Below, one piece after another: positions 35,656 to 44,846 of a stretch of 64,000 bases of DNA. The position numbers and the translations under genes were made by a program. The number at the start of each line of letters is the position of its first letter. Within the stretch, counting starts at the first letter, position 1. Under the pieces are notes generated by a model. That model searched no databases. It was not told the origin of the DNA and saw only the letters and a list, made by a program, of their open reading frames with translations. Source of the stretch: Natronobacterium haloterrestre (GTDB taxonomy: Archaea > Halobacteriota > Halobacteria > Halobacteriales > Natrialbaceae); contig NZ_FOKW01000008.1 of the NCBI RefSeq assembly GCF_900112205.1, positions 62,001-126,000 of the forward strand. The letters are read 5' to 3'.

Positions 35656-37553
35656 TCCCAGATCCCCCCGGACATGCGGTCGATCGAGGTCATCACGACG
35701 ACGGTCAGCGCGATGAAGACCACGCTCGCGGCCGCGATCGTCGGCGAGTAGCCGTACCGCAGCGAGTTGAAGATCTGGATCGGGATCGTCTCGACTAAGA
35801 ACAGCGACAGGAGCCACGCGATGATGTACTCGTTCAGCGAGAGGATGAACGCGAACAGGGCCCCGGAGACGACGTTGGCCCGCAACAGCGGGTACGTGAC
35901 CGTCCGGATCGTCCGGCGGGGTGACGCGCCCAGGTTCATCGCGGCCTCCTCGTAACTGCGGTCGATCTCGCCGAGCCCCTGCGAGATCAGGATGAACGGG
36001 AACGGCGCGTAGAAGATCCCGTGGGCGACGATGATACTCAGCCGGGAGCCGGCGAGCCCGAGTTCCAGGAAGAACACGAGGAACGCAACCCCGACGATCA
36101 CCGGCGGCACGAGGATCGGCAGGACGCCGAACGTGCCGAAGATCGCCCCCAGCCGGTAGTCGAAGCGATCGAGCGCGAACGCCAGGCTGCCCCCGATCGT
36201 CGTGCTCAACAGCGCGACCGCGGCGGCGATCCCGAGGCTGTTGACGAGCGCCAGCACCCAGTCCGGGTCGGTGAAGAACTCGACGTACCACCGCAGGGAG
36301 AACCCGCCCGGCGGGAACGTGAGGAACTGCTCGGGAGTGACCGAGACCGCGACGATGATGGCAAGCGGCGCGGCGATGAACACCATCACCGCCGTCGCGT
36401 AGGCCTTGCTGACGACCGAGAGGATCCGCTCCCGGGTCCGCGCATCGACGACGGTGACGGCCGAGCCGATTCCGGCGGCAACACGAGTCAGGCCGAGGGC
36501 ACCGGCGAGCGTGCCGAGTCCGTTCCGGACTCGGCCGAAGACGCCGCTCGAGGGGCCCGTCGCGGTCGTCGTTCCGCCGTCGGTCGCGGCCGGTTCCGAG
36601 CCGCCGAGGCTCGCGGTCGTGAGGTTCGTGAACTGGACCAGCACCCACAGGAAGGCGACGACGACGACGATCAGGCCGATGCTCATGGCGGCGCCGAAGG
36701 GGTAGTTCGCCTCGCTCATGATCTGTTGTTCGATCAGTACGGGGAGGGTCCGTTCGGCGGAACTCCCGAGCAGCCGCGGCAGGACGTACGAGCCAAGCGC
36801 CAGGATGAACACGAGCGAGGAGCCGCTCATGATTCCGTTTTTCGATAGCGGTAGCGTCACGCGGCGGAACGTTCTGGTCGGGCCCGCACCGAGGTTCTTC
36901 GAAGCCTCGAGCAACTCGCCGTCGATGTTGCGGATGCTACTGTAGAGGGTGAGGATCATGAACGGCAGGAAGACGTACACCATGCCGACGATCAGTCCCC
37001 AGTAGCCGGGGTAAAACGACTGGGGTTCGGACAGGAGCCCCAGTGAGACCCCGATCGAACTCAGGATGCCGCCCGAGGCGAGGATCACCTGCCACGCGTA
37101 GGCGCGAATGACGTACGTCACCCACAGCGAGGAGATGATCGTGATCAACAGCACGCTGCGCAGCCACGCCCGCTTCATCTGCGCGAGGTAGTACGCGATG
37201 GGGTACCCGAGCAGCAAGGACAGCGCCGCCGTGACCAGCGAGATCTCGATCGTCAGCCACATCTGGCGGAGATAGAGTCGGGTGGTCAGGAACCGGACGT
37301 AGTTCTCGAGCGTGAGGCCGGCCTCGTACCGGCCACCGGGGATGTTCACGTAGAAGCTGAACACGAACAGCATCCCCAGCGGGACGAGGAAGATCAGCCC
37401 CAGCCAGAACATCGGGTACGAGACGATGTACCACTTCGCGTTGGCCTTCAGGCCGGCGCGGCCGGACTCGCCGGCCTCCGACTCCGGCCCCTCGGGGCCG
37501 CCCGCTCCCGTGCCCGCGCTATCGGCGTCCGTCGGTGGCGTTTCCGTCGCCAT
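35652..37553 (-). CDS. Fused ABC importer permease (PotB-PotC type)
   Basis: 633 residues; two complete permease halves in one chain, each with six membrane helices. First half (about 40-310): NLGAGPTRTFRRVTLPLSKNG is the EAA loop. A 50-residue Gly/Thr/Ala linker follows, then the second half (about 385-630) with its own EAA loop, MNLGASPRRTIRTVTYPLL. In most genomes these are separate PotB and PotC proteins of spermidine/putrescine importers. Its stop overlaps the amidohydrolase GTG, and the ATPase gene ends just upstream (gap 0-1 nt), consistent with one operon. Confidence 0.88.
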   Translation of the reverse strand: MATETPPTDADSAGTGAGGPEGPESEAGESGRAGLKANAKWYIVSYPMFWLGLIFLVPLGMLFVFSFYVNIPGGRYEAGLTLENYVRFLTTRLYLRQMWLTIEISLVTAALSLLLGYPIAYYLAQMKRAWLRSVLLITIISSLWVTYVIRAYAWQVILASGGILSSIGVSLGLLSEPQSFYPGYWGLIVGMVYVFLPFMILTLYSSIRNIDGELLEASKNLGAGPTRTFRRVTLPLSKNGIMSGSSLVFILALGSYVLPRLLGSSAERTLPVLIEQQIMSEANYPFGAAMSIGLIVVVVAFLWVLVQFTNLTTASLGGSEPAATDGGTTTATGPSSGVFGRVRNGLGTLAGALGLTRVAAGIGSAVTVVDARTRERILSVVSKAYATAVMVFIAAPLAIIVAVSVTPEQFLTFPPGGFSLRWYVEFFTDPDWVLALVNSLGIAAAVALLSTTIGGSLAFALDRFDYRLGAIFGTFGVLPILVPPVIVGVAFLVFFLELGLAGSRLSIIVAHGIFYAPFPFILISQGLGEIDRSYEEAAMNLGASPRRTIRTVTYPLLRANVVSGALFAFILSLNEYIIAWLLSLFLVETIPIQIFNSLRYGYSPTIAAASVVFIALTVVVMTSIDRMSGGIWE

Positions 37554-38654
37554 CTATGCCTCCACGATCCGGCAGTCGTCGGCCTCGACCCGGACCGACA
37601 CGCGTTCGCCGGCCGTTCGTTCGTCGTGGCCGCTCCGCCGGACGACCACGAGTTCCCGTCCCTCGAGCGTCTCGAGGTGGTACTCGATGCTGCTGCCGAG
37701 GTGCCGCCGGAAGGTGATCTCGCCCTCGAAAACGTTGAGGTCGGCACCATCCGCCTCGGCGGTCGTCCCGCCGTCGGTCGTCGCGGTCGAGAGTTCGAAC
37801 CGCTCGGGCCGGATCACGACGGAGACGTCGTCGCCCGTCTTGACGCCGCTCGCCGCTCGTGTCCGGAGCGTTACGTCGTCACACTCGACGGTCGCGCGGC
37901 CGTTCTCGACGGCGCGGACGGAGCCGTCGAAGATGTTGGCCGTGCCGAGGAAGTCCGCGACGAACCGGGTCTTGGGCTCGTCGTAGACCTCGCCCGGCGG
38001 GCCGACCTGTTCGAAGCGGCCGTCGTTCATCACGGCGATCCGGTCGGACATCGTCAGCGCCTCCTCCTGGTTGTGCGTGACGAAGACGGTCGTGATGCCG
38101 ACCTCCTGCTGGATCCGCCGGAGTTCGACCTGCATCTGCTCGCGGAGCTTCTTGTCGAGGCTCGCGAGCGGTTCGTCGAGCAACAGCGCCTGCGGCTTCG
38201 GCGCGAGCGCCCGCGCCAGCGCCACTCGCTGTTGCTGGCCGCCCGACAGCTGGTCCGGCGTCCGGTCGCCCATCTCCGGCAGTTCGACGAGTTCGAGCAT
38301 CTCCGCCACGCGGGCGTCGATCTCCTCGTCGGTGTAGCCCCCGTCGGCCTCCATTCCGTAGGCGACGTTCTCGTGGATGGTCATGTGCGGGAACAGCGCG
38401 AAGTCCTGGAAGACCATCCCCGTGTCGCGTTCGTACGGCGGCAGGTCGGTGACCTCCTCGTCGGCGATCGACACCGTGCCGTCGGTCGGTCGCTCGAAGC
38501 CGGCGATCGTCCGCAGCGTCGTCGTCTTCCCACAGCCCGAGGGGCCGACGAGCGTGACGAACTCGCCGCTCTCGATGTCGATATCGACGCCCTTGACCGC
38601 GAGTACGCCGCCCGGATACCGCTTCCTGACGCCGTCGAGTGTGATAGCGCTCAT
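37554..38654 (-). CDS. ABC importer ATP-binding protein (PotA-type)
   Basis: 366 residues. Walker A GPSGCGKTT, Q-loop MVFQDFALFPHMT, signature LSGGQQQRVALARAL, Walker B LLLDEPLASLD, H-loop VTHNQEEAL, and a C-terminal TOBE domain (about 260-360) that ends in RVSVRVEADDCRIVEA. ATP hydrolysis drives the fused permease encoded directly downstream. Overlap or near overlap with both neighbours supports a tightly coupled unit. Iron- or thiamine-type importers have the same ATPase class, so substrate comes from context. Confidence 0.92.
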   Translation of the reverse strand: MSAITLDGVRKRYPGGVLAVKGVDIDIESGEFVTLVGPSGCGKTTTLRTIAGFERPTDGTVSIADEEVTDLPPYERDTGMVFQDFALFPHMTIHENVAYGMEADGGYTDEEIDARVAEMLELVELPEMGDRTPDQLSGGQQQRVALARALAPKPQALLLDEPLASLDKKLREQMQVELRRIQQEVGITTVFVTHNQEEALTMSDRIAVMNDGRFEQVGPPGEVYDEPKTRFVADFLGTANIFDGSVRAVENGRATVECDDVTLRTRAASGVKTGDDVSVVIRPERFELSTATTDGGTTAEADGADLNVFEGEITFRRHLGSSIEYHLETLEGRELVVVRRSGHDERTAGERVSVRVEADDCRIVEA

Positions 38655-38657
38655 CGA

Positions 38658-39758
38658 TTAGCCGATGATGAACTCTTCCCAGCGTTCGTTCACCCACTCT
38701 TCCTCCTCGAGGTAGAGTTCGTAGTGGGGGACGATCGCTTCCTCGGGGCCCGGACCGGCGATCTCCTCGTAGGTCTCGTCGTCGATTTCGGAGTGCTCGC
38801 GGTCGATCGTCGGCGCCGTATAGAGGCTCTCGGCAACGCGGTCCTGGACCTCGGGTCGGCTGGCGTAGTCGATGAACTGGCGGGCTTCCTCGGTCAACTC
38901 TGTAGTCTCGAGTGCCACCCACGAGCCGGAGTCGAGTACCGACCCCTCCTCGACGAAGTTCGACTGAACGGGTGCGCCGTCGTCCTGCATCACCTTCGTG
39001 ATGTCACTGTAGAGCATCCCGGCCGGCACCTCGCCGTCCCGGAGCCGTTGCTGGAACTCCGCCTCGTTCTCGTACCAGAAGTTCGCCTGGTCGGTGACCC
39101 CCTCGAGTTGCTCGAAGACCTCCTCGACGCCTTCCCGGTCCTGCAGGGTCTCCTGGCCGTCGAAGTAGACCTCGGCGGTGATATCCAGCAGGAACGAGTT
39201 CGACGCGAGTCCGAGCAGCCCGAAGGTGTCCTCGTACTCCTCGTCCCAGAGGGCTTCCCAGCTATCCAGCGACTCCTCGATGACCTCGGTGTTCTGGACG
39301 AGGTTGATGTACCACGAGAGCGCGCCGACGCTGGCGATGCCGCCGTCGGCCTCCTCGATCAGGTCGTCGCTGATGTACTGGAGGTTCTCGAACTCCTCTT
39401 CGCTCTCCCAGATGTGCCACAGATCGGAGTTGAGTCCCCGCAGAACGCCGACCGTGGACATGATCGCGACGTCGACCGGCGCTTCGCCCGCGTCGACGGC
39501 GCTCTCGTACTGGGCCAGCGCCTCCTCGGCAGTCGGCTGTTCCTGGGAGGTCGCCTCGAAGTCGACTTCCTCGTTGAACGGTTCGAACAGTTCGTCGTCC
39601 AGTACGTCCTGGAAAACGCCGCCGTAGACGGCGACGGTCAGGCTCTGGTCCTCGAGGAATCCCGTACAGCCTGCGATCCCCCCGAGCGTCGCCGCGGTCC
39701 CGGTCGCCGCGGCAGTCCTCAGGAACGCACGTCGGTTCTGTCTCGATTGTCCTGGCAT
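38658..39758 (-). CDS. ABC importer substrate-binding lipoprotein (PotD-like)
   Basis: 366 residues. Tat signal with RRAFLRT (twin Arg) followed by a lipobox GIAGC, so a Cys-anchored lipoprotein exported folded, as usual in haloarchaea. The body is a spermidine/putrescine-type periplasmic-binding fold: LTVAVYGGVFQDVLDDE near the start, DVAIMSTVGVL, and a C-terminal EEAIVPHYELYLEEEEW. First gene of the import operon (3 nt before the ATPase), with a TATA element about 40 nt before its ATG. Ligand could be a polyamine or another small cation. Confidence 0.88.
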   Translation of the reverse strand: MPGQSRQNRRAFLRTAAATGTAATLGGIAGCTGFLEDQSLTVAVYGGVFQDVLDDELFEPFNEEVDFEATSQEQPTAEEALAQYESAVDAGEAPVDVAIMSTVGVLRGLNSDLWHIWESEEEFENLQYISDDLIEEADGGIASVGALSWYINLVQNTEVIEESLDSWEALWDEEYEDTFGLLGLASNSFLLDITAEVYFDGQETLQDREGVEEVFEQLEGVTDQANFWYENEAEFQQRLRDGEVPAGMLYSDITKVMQDDGAPVQSNFVEEGSVLDSGSWVALETTELTEEARQFIDYASRPEVQDRVAESLYTAPTIDREHSEIDDETYEEIAGPGPEEAIVPHYELYLEEEEWVNERWEEFIIG

Positions 39759-39791
39759 GTCATTGCCACCTACGCCTCATTATCCATGTGA

Positions 39792-39803
39792 CCAGTATAA
39801 ACC
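39792..39803 (-). promoter_or_regulatory. TATA element of the Pot-type import operon
   Basis: Minus-strand GGTTTATACTGG, centred about 40 nt from the ATG at 39758. This leaves a short leader of roughly 14 nt for the operon mRNA. Confidence 0.55.
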
Positions 39804-39977
39804 TTCGCACACTGTTCCCACACCGGATGACGACAGCCCCGGCCACGACCGCGTGGATCGGATGCCCGCTCCGGACAGCCCACCGACCGACAGTCGCCCT
39901 CGAGCCCGCGTCACCTCTCCGACTCTCGAGGTGTGTCTGACGTACCGTTTTGTGACGGGAGGTCGAACGGACCGGGT

Positions 39978-40946
39978 ATGACAAGCCTGACGGAGGTCTA
40001 CGAGGGGACCGAACGAGAGGTGACGAGCCTCCGGCGGCTGTACGCGGGCACGGCGCTCGTTCTGCTGGGGGCGGCGCTTGCGATCGTCGCCGTCCTCGTG
40101 GCGACGACCGATCTGTTCGCCGGCCTCGCGATCGGCGTCGTCGACTGGGGGATGGCCGACCAGTTCGTCGTCGTCCAGGTCGCCGGCGTCCTGGCGGGGC
40201 TGGGCGTCCCGGCCGCGCTCGTCGGCGTCTTCATCGTCCTGCCGGCCGGCCCGCGGGTCCGGGCCGCGGCCGCGATCAGCGCCAGCCTCTGCCTGCTCGG
40301 GGTCAGCCTCTTCTGGTACGCCTACCCCGAAAACTGGCGCTACGGCAGCGACCAGCTCACACTCGAGGTCTCCGCGATCTACCTTCTCGGACTCTTTACG
40401 GCCGTCTGGTGTCTGTTCACCGCCGTCGTCAACTTCAAGACGCGCAACGATCCCGGCGGAATGCTCGAGATGAACGTCACCCGGAAGAACAAGACGGTCC
40501 TCGAGGTCGACGAGAGCGAGGAGAGCGGCGGCCTGGGCGGGGTCGGCTTCCTCGGCTCGACCCCGGACGGCGACGTCGAGACCCAGACGAACACGGACAC
40601 GGACGCCGAGTCCGGAAACGCCGGTTCGGTCGGTGGAACTCCCGGAGCCGGAACCGGTTCTGGGGGACCGATCGCCGACGCCGCCGGCCCGGCCACGAGC
40701 GACGGGGGATCGGCCGCCGCCGATATCACCTCGCCGATCGACGACGGTGCGGGCGGCGCGGAAATCGTCGGCTCCCCCGGTTCCGCATCGGAGGCCGAAC
40801 CGGCCGACCGCTACTGTGGCAACTGCCGCCACTTCGAGTACGCGCGGTCGTCCTCCGGCATGGTCCCCTACTGTACCCGCCACGAGACCGCGATGGACGA
40901 CATGGACGCCTGCGACGAGTGGGTTCCGAACCGGAACCGCGACTAG
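39978..40946 (+). CDS. Haloarchaeal membrane protein with C-terminal CxxC domain (DUF7139-like)
   Basis: 322 residues. Four membrane helices in the first 150 residues (ALVLLGAALAIVAVLVA, VQVAGVLAGLGVPAALVGVFIVLP, AAISASLCLLGVSLFWYA, YLLGLFTAVWCLFTAVVN). A 110-residue acidic Gly/Ser/Ala linker follows, then a small C-terminal zinc-ribbon-like domain: CGNCRHFEYAR, YCTRH and DACDEW with four Cys plus His. I recognise it as a haloarchaeal-only family, probably DUF7139; function unknown. The domain order suggests a membrane anchor for a cytoplasmic zinc module. Confidence 0.72.
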   Translation: MTSLTEVYEGTEREVTSLRRLYAGTALVLLGAALAIVAVLVATTDLFAGLAIGVVDWGMADQFVVVQVAGVLAGLGVPAALVGVFIVLPAGPRVRAAAAISASLCLLGVSLFWYAYPENWRYGSDQLTLEVSAIYLLGLFTAVWCLFTAVVNFKTRNDPGGMLEMNVTRKNKTVLEVDESEESGGLGGVGFLGSTPDGDVETQTNTDTDAESGNAGSVGGTPGAGTGSGGPIADAAGPATSDGGSAAADITSPIDDGAGGAEIVGSPGSASEAEPADRYCGNCRHFEYARSSSGMVPYCTRHETAMDDMDACDEWVPNRNRD

Positions 40947-40999
40947 CCTGACGGCGAAATTACGGGCGGCTTTTTGTCTCCGGCTTCGTATCCGCTCGC

Positions 41000-41914
41000 A
41001 TGTCCCGCGGTATCGGCGGAGTCGAGCTAGTCCAGCAGTACCTCCCCGAGTGGGGAGCCGTGGTCCTCGCTTTACTCACGCAACTGGGCGATATCTGGTT
41101 TCTCGCGACGGTCTTCGCCGCCCTCTACTGGTTCGGCGTGCCGAACCGCGACGACGTCGCCACGCTCGCGGGGGTCTGGCTCTCGGGCATCGGCTTCTAC
41201 AACGGGCTCAAGGAACTGTTCGGGTTCCCGCGACCGGACCGGCCGCTGCTCGAGACTGAACTCCTGCCGCCGGTCGTCCAGCCCCTCTACGAGGCGACCG
41301 CCTTCGCGACCGGCTACGGCTTCCCCAGTGGGCACGCCGTCAACGCGACGATCGTCTACGTCGGCCTGGCGGCGCTCCTGCCTGTCGGAACGGCCCGAAC
41401 GCGGTTCGGCGCGGCCGCGGCGGTCGTCGCGACGGTCTCGTTCACCCGCGTCGCCCTCGGCGTCCACTACGTGATCGACGTCGTCGTCGGCGCCGCCGTC
41501 GGCCTGACTCTGCTCGCGGGAACGTGGCTCCTCGTGCGCCGCCTGCCGGTCGACGGCGCGACGGTCTCGTTCGGCCTGGCCGTCGTCTTCGGGGGATTCT
41601 TCCTCGCGACCCTCGGCACCGACACCGCGGTCGAGGGCTTTGCCGTGCTGGGGGCCGCCCTCGGCGCGTTCGGCGGGTGGCAACTCGTCGCGCTCGAGCG
41701 CCACCTGGGCGCGGAGCCGCGTTCGACCCGTCGATCGGCGCTGAAGTCCCGGCCCGCCGCCGTCAGAGGGGGGCTCGCCGCGCTGGCGTTGCTCCCGCTG
41801 CTCGCGGCGCTCGCGCTGGTCGTGCTTTCGTCGGCGTACGCCGCGGGCGGCGCCGCGGGCCTCGCGACGGCCGCGGCCGTCTTCGTCCCGACCCGCTTCT
41901 CGAGTCGCCGATGA
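41000..41914 (+). CDS. PAP2-family phosphatase
   Basis: 304 residues, about eight membrane helices. Phosphatase motifs in order: KELFGFPRPDRP (KxxxxxxRP), GFPSGHAV (PSGH) and VALGVHYVIDVVVG (SRxxxxxHxxxD-type with His/Asp). Removes phosphate from lipid or isoprenoid phosphates in the membrane. The C-terminal 90 residues hold extra helices that are not part of the core. Starts 53 nt after the zinc-module membrane gene on the same strand. Confidence 0.87.
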   Translation: MSRGIGGVELVQQYLPEWGAVVLALLTQLGDIWFLATVFAALYWFGVPNRDDVATLAGVWLSGIGFYNGLKELFGFPRPDRPLLETELLPPVVQPLYEATAFATGYGFPSGHAVNATIVYVGLAALLPVGTARTRFGAAAAVVATVSFTRVALGVHYVIDVVVGAAVGLTLLAGTWLLVRRLPVDGATVSFGLAVVFGGFFLATLGTDTAVEGFAVLGAALGAFGGWQLVALERHLGAEPRSTRRSALKSRPAAVRGGLAALALLPLLAALALVVLSSAYAAGGAAGLATAAAVFVPTRFSSRR

Positions 41915-42043
41915 CGAATCTTCGCCGCGCTCCGCGGGAGCCTCGCTGGACACCCCGGGGAGATCGGTACCGCTCCCTCGAGATCGCCTCGAGATCGCCT
42001 CGAGAACGCGGCCACGGATCGAGAAACGAGCGACGGCCCGACG

Positions 42044-42529
42044 CTACAGTCCGACCGATTGTCGAGCCATCTGGACCCCGTACTGCGGAACGTCGTAGAC
42101 GACGAGCGCGGCGATGGCGAGTTCAAGCGCCGTCACGAACACCGTCATCAGGTCCGAGCGACTGCTGCTGACCGGGACGCCAAGCGGCAGCCCGAACTCC
42201 TTCTTCCAGACCGGGTAGAACAGCGCGATGCCGCGTTTGCTCCCCGCGACGTCGAGTACGTAGTGGGTGAGCACGCCGATCCAGACGTACTCGAGGTTGC
42301 CGAACAGTTCCGGGAAGACGACGAACCCGACCAGCAGCGGGAGGTTGTGCAGCGTCTTGCGGTGCTTGCCGAAGGCGGTGTCGACGTCGGGGACCAGCGC
42401 GCCGAGCGTGACGGGCACCCCGATCATGACGATCGTTCGGAACGTCTCGAGGTTCCCGGCGGGTTCGAGGAGATACCCCAGCCCGAGACTGAGGAGCACG
42501 GCGTTGAGAACGTGGCCTCGCTTGTTCAT
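42044..42529 (-). CDS. YdjM-like membrane metal-dependent hydrolase (DUF457)
   Basis: 161 residues. MNKRGHVLNAVLLSLGLGYLLEP, LGALVPDVDTAFGKHRKTLHN (DVD with R-x-x-H) and THYVLDVAGSKRGIALFYP hold the conserved His/Asp ligands of the LexA-regulated YdjM family. About four membrane helices. Enzymatic activity for the family is predicted and not shown. Alone between convergent PAP2 and the CinA gene. Confidence 0.83.
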   Translation of the reverse strand: MNKRGHVLNAVLLSLGLGYLLEPAGNLETFRTIVMIGVPVTLGALVPDVDTAFGKHRKTLHNLPLLVGFVVFPELFGNLEYVWIGVLTHYVLDVAGSKRGIALFYPVWKKEFGLPLGVPVSSSRSDLMTVFVTALELAIAALVVYDVPQYGVQMARQSVGL

Positions 42530-42690
42530 TATCCGCTACTGGAGAGTCGAGTTCCGAATAGTTTTCCTCTCGAGGGAAGGTCGGGCGAGGGTGAGAATGA
42601 GGGTGAGAGAGGCCTCGAGTACCCGACGGCCCGACTGCCCAGCGGTCTCGACGCTCTCGACGGAACGTCCCGACCACGTAGCGGCCAGCG

Positions 42691-43233
42691 TCAGTCGTCC
42701 GCGCCGTCTGCCTCCGTCGATCGAACCCGCTCGAGTTCCGCGAGCAGTTCCTCGAGCGCGCGGTCGACCGTCTTCGCGCGGACCGCGGCGCGGTCGCCGT
42801 CGAACTCGTAGCGGGAAACGGTCGCGTAGGAGGACTCGCTTCCCCACGGGCCGGCGTAGGCGACGCCGATGTAGACCGTGCCGACGGGGTTCTCCTCGGT
42901 GCCGCCCGTCGGGCCGGCGATTCCCGTGGTGGAGACGCCCCAGGTGACGTCCGCGACGTCGCGGACCCCGCGAGCCATCTGACGGGCGACGGGTTCGGAG
43001 ACGGCCCCGTGTTCGTCGAGTGCCTCGCGGCTGACGCCCAGTCGGCGGCGCTTGGCGTCGTAGGCGTAGGTGGTCGACCCCGAGTGGAAGTAGTCGCTCG
43101 CGCCGGGGACGGCGGTGAGTGCCGCGCCGATCAGTCCACCCGTACAGGATTCGGCCACGGCGACCGTTCCGTCGGTCTCTCGGAGGGCGTCCGCGACGTC
43201 CATCGGGAGTTCCCGATCGATGTCGTCGTTCAT
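42691..43233 (-). CDS. CinA C-terminal family protein (nicotinamide-nucleotide amidase type)
   Basis: 180 residues, a single CinA-C domain. TVAVAESCTGGLIGAALTAVPGASDYF carries the nucleophile-type Ser/Cys-Thr region, and GVSTTGIAGPTGGTEENPVGTVYIGVA the second conserved block. Family enzymes deamidate NMN to nicotinate mononucleotide, recycling NAD breakdown products; the window also has nicotinate phosphoribosyltransferase at 2.4-3.7 kb. Start at MNDDIDRE; a longer frame would read through a hexanucleotide tract. Confidence 0.83.
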   Translation of the reverse strand: MNDDIDRELPMDVADALRETDGTVAVAESCTGGLIGAALTAVPGASDYFHSGSTTYAYDAKRRRLGVSREALDEHGAVSEPVARQMARGVRDVADVTWGVSTTGIAGPTGGTEENPVGTVYIGVAYAGPWGSESSYATVSRYEFDGDRAAVRAKTVDRALEELLAELERVRSTEADGADD

Positions 43234-43301
43234 ACGCGAGCGAACGGGCCGGATCGTTGTCAAAGCGTGGACTGCAGGAGAGACCGCGGACTCGAGGCGA
43301 T

Positions 43302-43351
43302 GGGAACGGGAACGGGAACGGGAACGGGAACGAGAACGGGATCGAGAACGG
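43302..43351. repeat. GGGAAC hexanucleotide tract between cinA-like and aminotransferase genes
   Basis: Five tandem GGGAAC units followed by variant GAGAAC/GGGATC units. Lies in the divergent promoter region, 35 nt before the aminotransferase start. Confidence 0.75.
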
Positions 43352-43386
43352 AAAGACCGACGTAGGACCGGCCCCCAGACTCCCCC

Positions 43387-44487
43387 ATGGAGTACGAGAC
43401 GCCGCTTTTCTTCCGCGTGATGGAGTACGCCTCGCAGGCCGAGGGAGACGTCATCGACATGGTCAGTGGCAACCCCGACTGGGAGCCGCCAGAATCGCTT
43501 CGCGACGGGCTCCGTGAGTACGCCGACCTCGAGCCCGACGCGTTCCAGTACCCGCCCAGCCCGGGCCTGCACGAACTCCGCGAGGAGATCGCCGCGCGAC
43601 GGGGCGTGGACGCCGAACAGGTCGTCGTCACGAACGGGGCCGGCGAGGCCAACTACCTCGCGATGGCCCGCGCGTTAGAGCGCGACCGCGGCGACGAGAT
43701 CGTTCTCGCCGATCCCGTCTACCCCTACTACCCCGGCAAGACGACGATGCTCGGGGGGACCCAGACCTACGTCTCGACCGCCGAAAACGGTCAACTCGAT
43801 CCCGCGGCCGTCCGCGAGGCCGCAAGCGAGGACACCGCCGCGATCGTCGCCAACTCGCCGAACAACCCGACAGGCGCGGTCTACCCCGAGGAGACGGTTC
43901 GGGAACTCGTCGCCATCGCCGAGGAGTACGACGCCGTCCTGGTCAGCGACGAGGTGTACGACCACTTCGACCTCGCGGGGAACTTCTCGAGCGCGCTCGA
44001 GGTCGAGTCGGACCACCGGATCGTCACCAACGCCTTCTCGAAGTCGCTGGCGATCACCGGATTCCGTGTCGGTTACGCGATATTCCCGCCGGAACTGGTC
44101 GAGAACGCCAAGAGCCGGCACATGCTCGTCAACGTGGCCGGCAGCCGCCCCTCCCAGTACGCCGTCCTGCAGGCGCTGCGCGAGACCGACCCCGACTACT
44201 ACGAGCGGAACCGCGACCTGCTCCGGGAACGCGTCGACGCCTTTACTGACGCCCTGGATGCCGCGGGAGCGTCCTACACCGAACCCGAGGGTGCGTTCTA
44301 CGTGATGGCTCGCTTCGAGGACTACCCCGGGACCCTCGAGAACGTCTTCGAGTTGATCGACGAGGCCGGCGTCGCGGGGATGCCGGGCACCGCGTTCGGC
44401 GACTCCCGGTCGGACTGGATCCGCTTTGCCCTGGTCACCCCGCGGGTCGAGGAGGCGGCCGACAGGCTGGCGGCGTACTTCGAGTGA
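43387..44487 (+). CDS. Pyridoxal-phosphate aminotransferase, class I/II
   Basis: 366 residues. MVSGNPDWEPP, VVVTNGAGEANYLAM, NSPNNPTGAVYPEE, VSDEVYDHFD and NAFSKSLAITGFRVGYAI (Schiff-base Lys in FSKS) define fold type I aminotransferase, and WIRFALVTP has the substrate Arg. About 40 residues shorter than the agmatinase-linked aminotransferase and only distantly similar to it. Alanine, aspartate or aromatic specificity cannot be settled. The upstream hexanucleotide tract sits where its promoter should be. Confidence 0.87.
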   Translation: MEYETPLFFRVMEYASQAEGDVIDMVSGNPDWEPPESLRDGLREYADLEPDAFQYPPSPGLHELREEIAARRGVDAEQVVVTNGAGEANYLAMARALERDRGDEIVLADPVYPYYPGKTTMLGGTQTYVSTAENGQLDPAAVREAASEDTAAIVANSPNNPTGAVYPEETVRELVAIAEEYDAVLVSDEVYDHFDLAGNFSSALEVESDHRIVTNAFSKSLAITGFRVGYAIFPPELVENAKSRHMLVNVAGSRPSQYAVLQALRETDPDYYERNRDLLRERVDAFTDALDAAGASYTEPEGAFYVMARFEDYPGTLENVFELIDEAGVAGMPGTAFGDSRSDWIRFALVTPRVEEAADRLAAYFE

Positions 44488-44505
44488 GCCGATCCGGGCG
44501 GGTCG

Positions 44506-44703
44506 CTACCCGCCCCACTCGCCCTCCATGTCCTCTCGAACCCGCTCGAGCCAGTCTCGGAAGCGTTCGTTACAGACCGACGTCTCGTCGACGTGGTCCA
44601 TGAATCCACCGCCTCCGTCGGGGAGCGTCGCCCCGCAGAACGGACAGCAGTCGGGATTGTCCCAGTCGGCCGAGTCCCGCGGTGGGTGGGAATCCGTCGT
44701 CAT
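44506..44703 (-). CDS. Small zinc-finger protein (DUF7501-like)
   Basis: 65 residues. PDCCPFCGATLPDGGGGFMDHVDETSVC in overview is a C-x2-C then H and C site, a one-zinc finger of the haloarchaeal type I think is DUF7501. Short helical C-terminus (FRDWLERVREDMEG). Convergent with the aminotransferase (18 nt between stops) and divergent from the ArsA-type ATPase. Function unknown. Confidence 0.72.
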   Translation of the reverse strand: MTTDSHPPRDSADWDNPDCCPFCGATLPDGGGGFMDHVDETSVCNERFRDWLERVREDMEGEWGG

Positions 44704-44846
44704 GTCTCCGTCCCGATCCACGTCGGCGACCGGCGTATACGTTCGGAGGGGTCGGATCCCGTGAACGTTCGGGGCGTCGTCCCGTCCGTCTTCGCGAGTG
44801 ACTCGAGACCGACGAATACTCGTGTGCGGCCCGGAAACGAGGTGGT

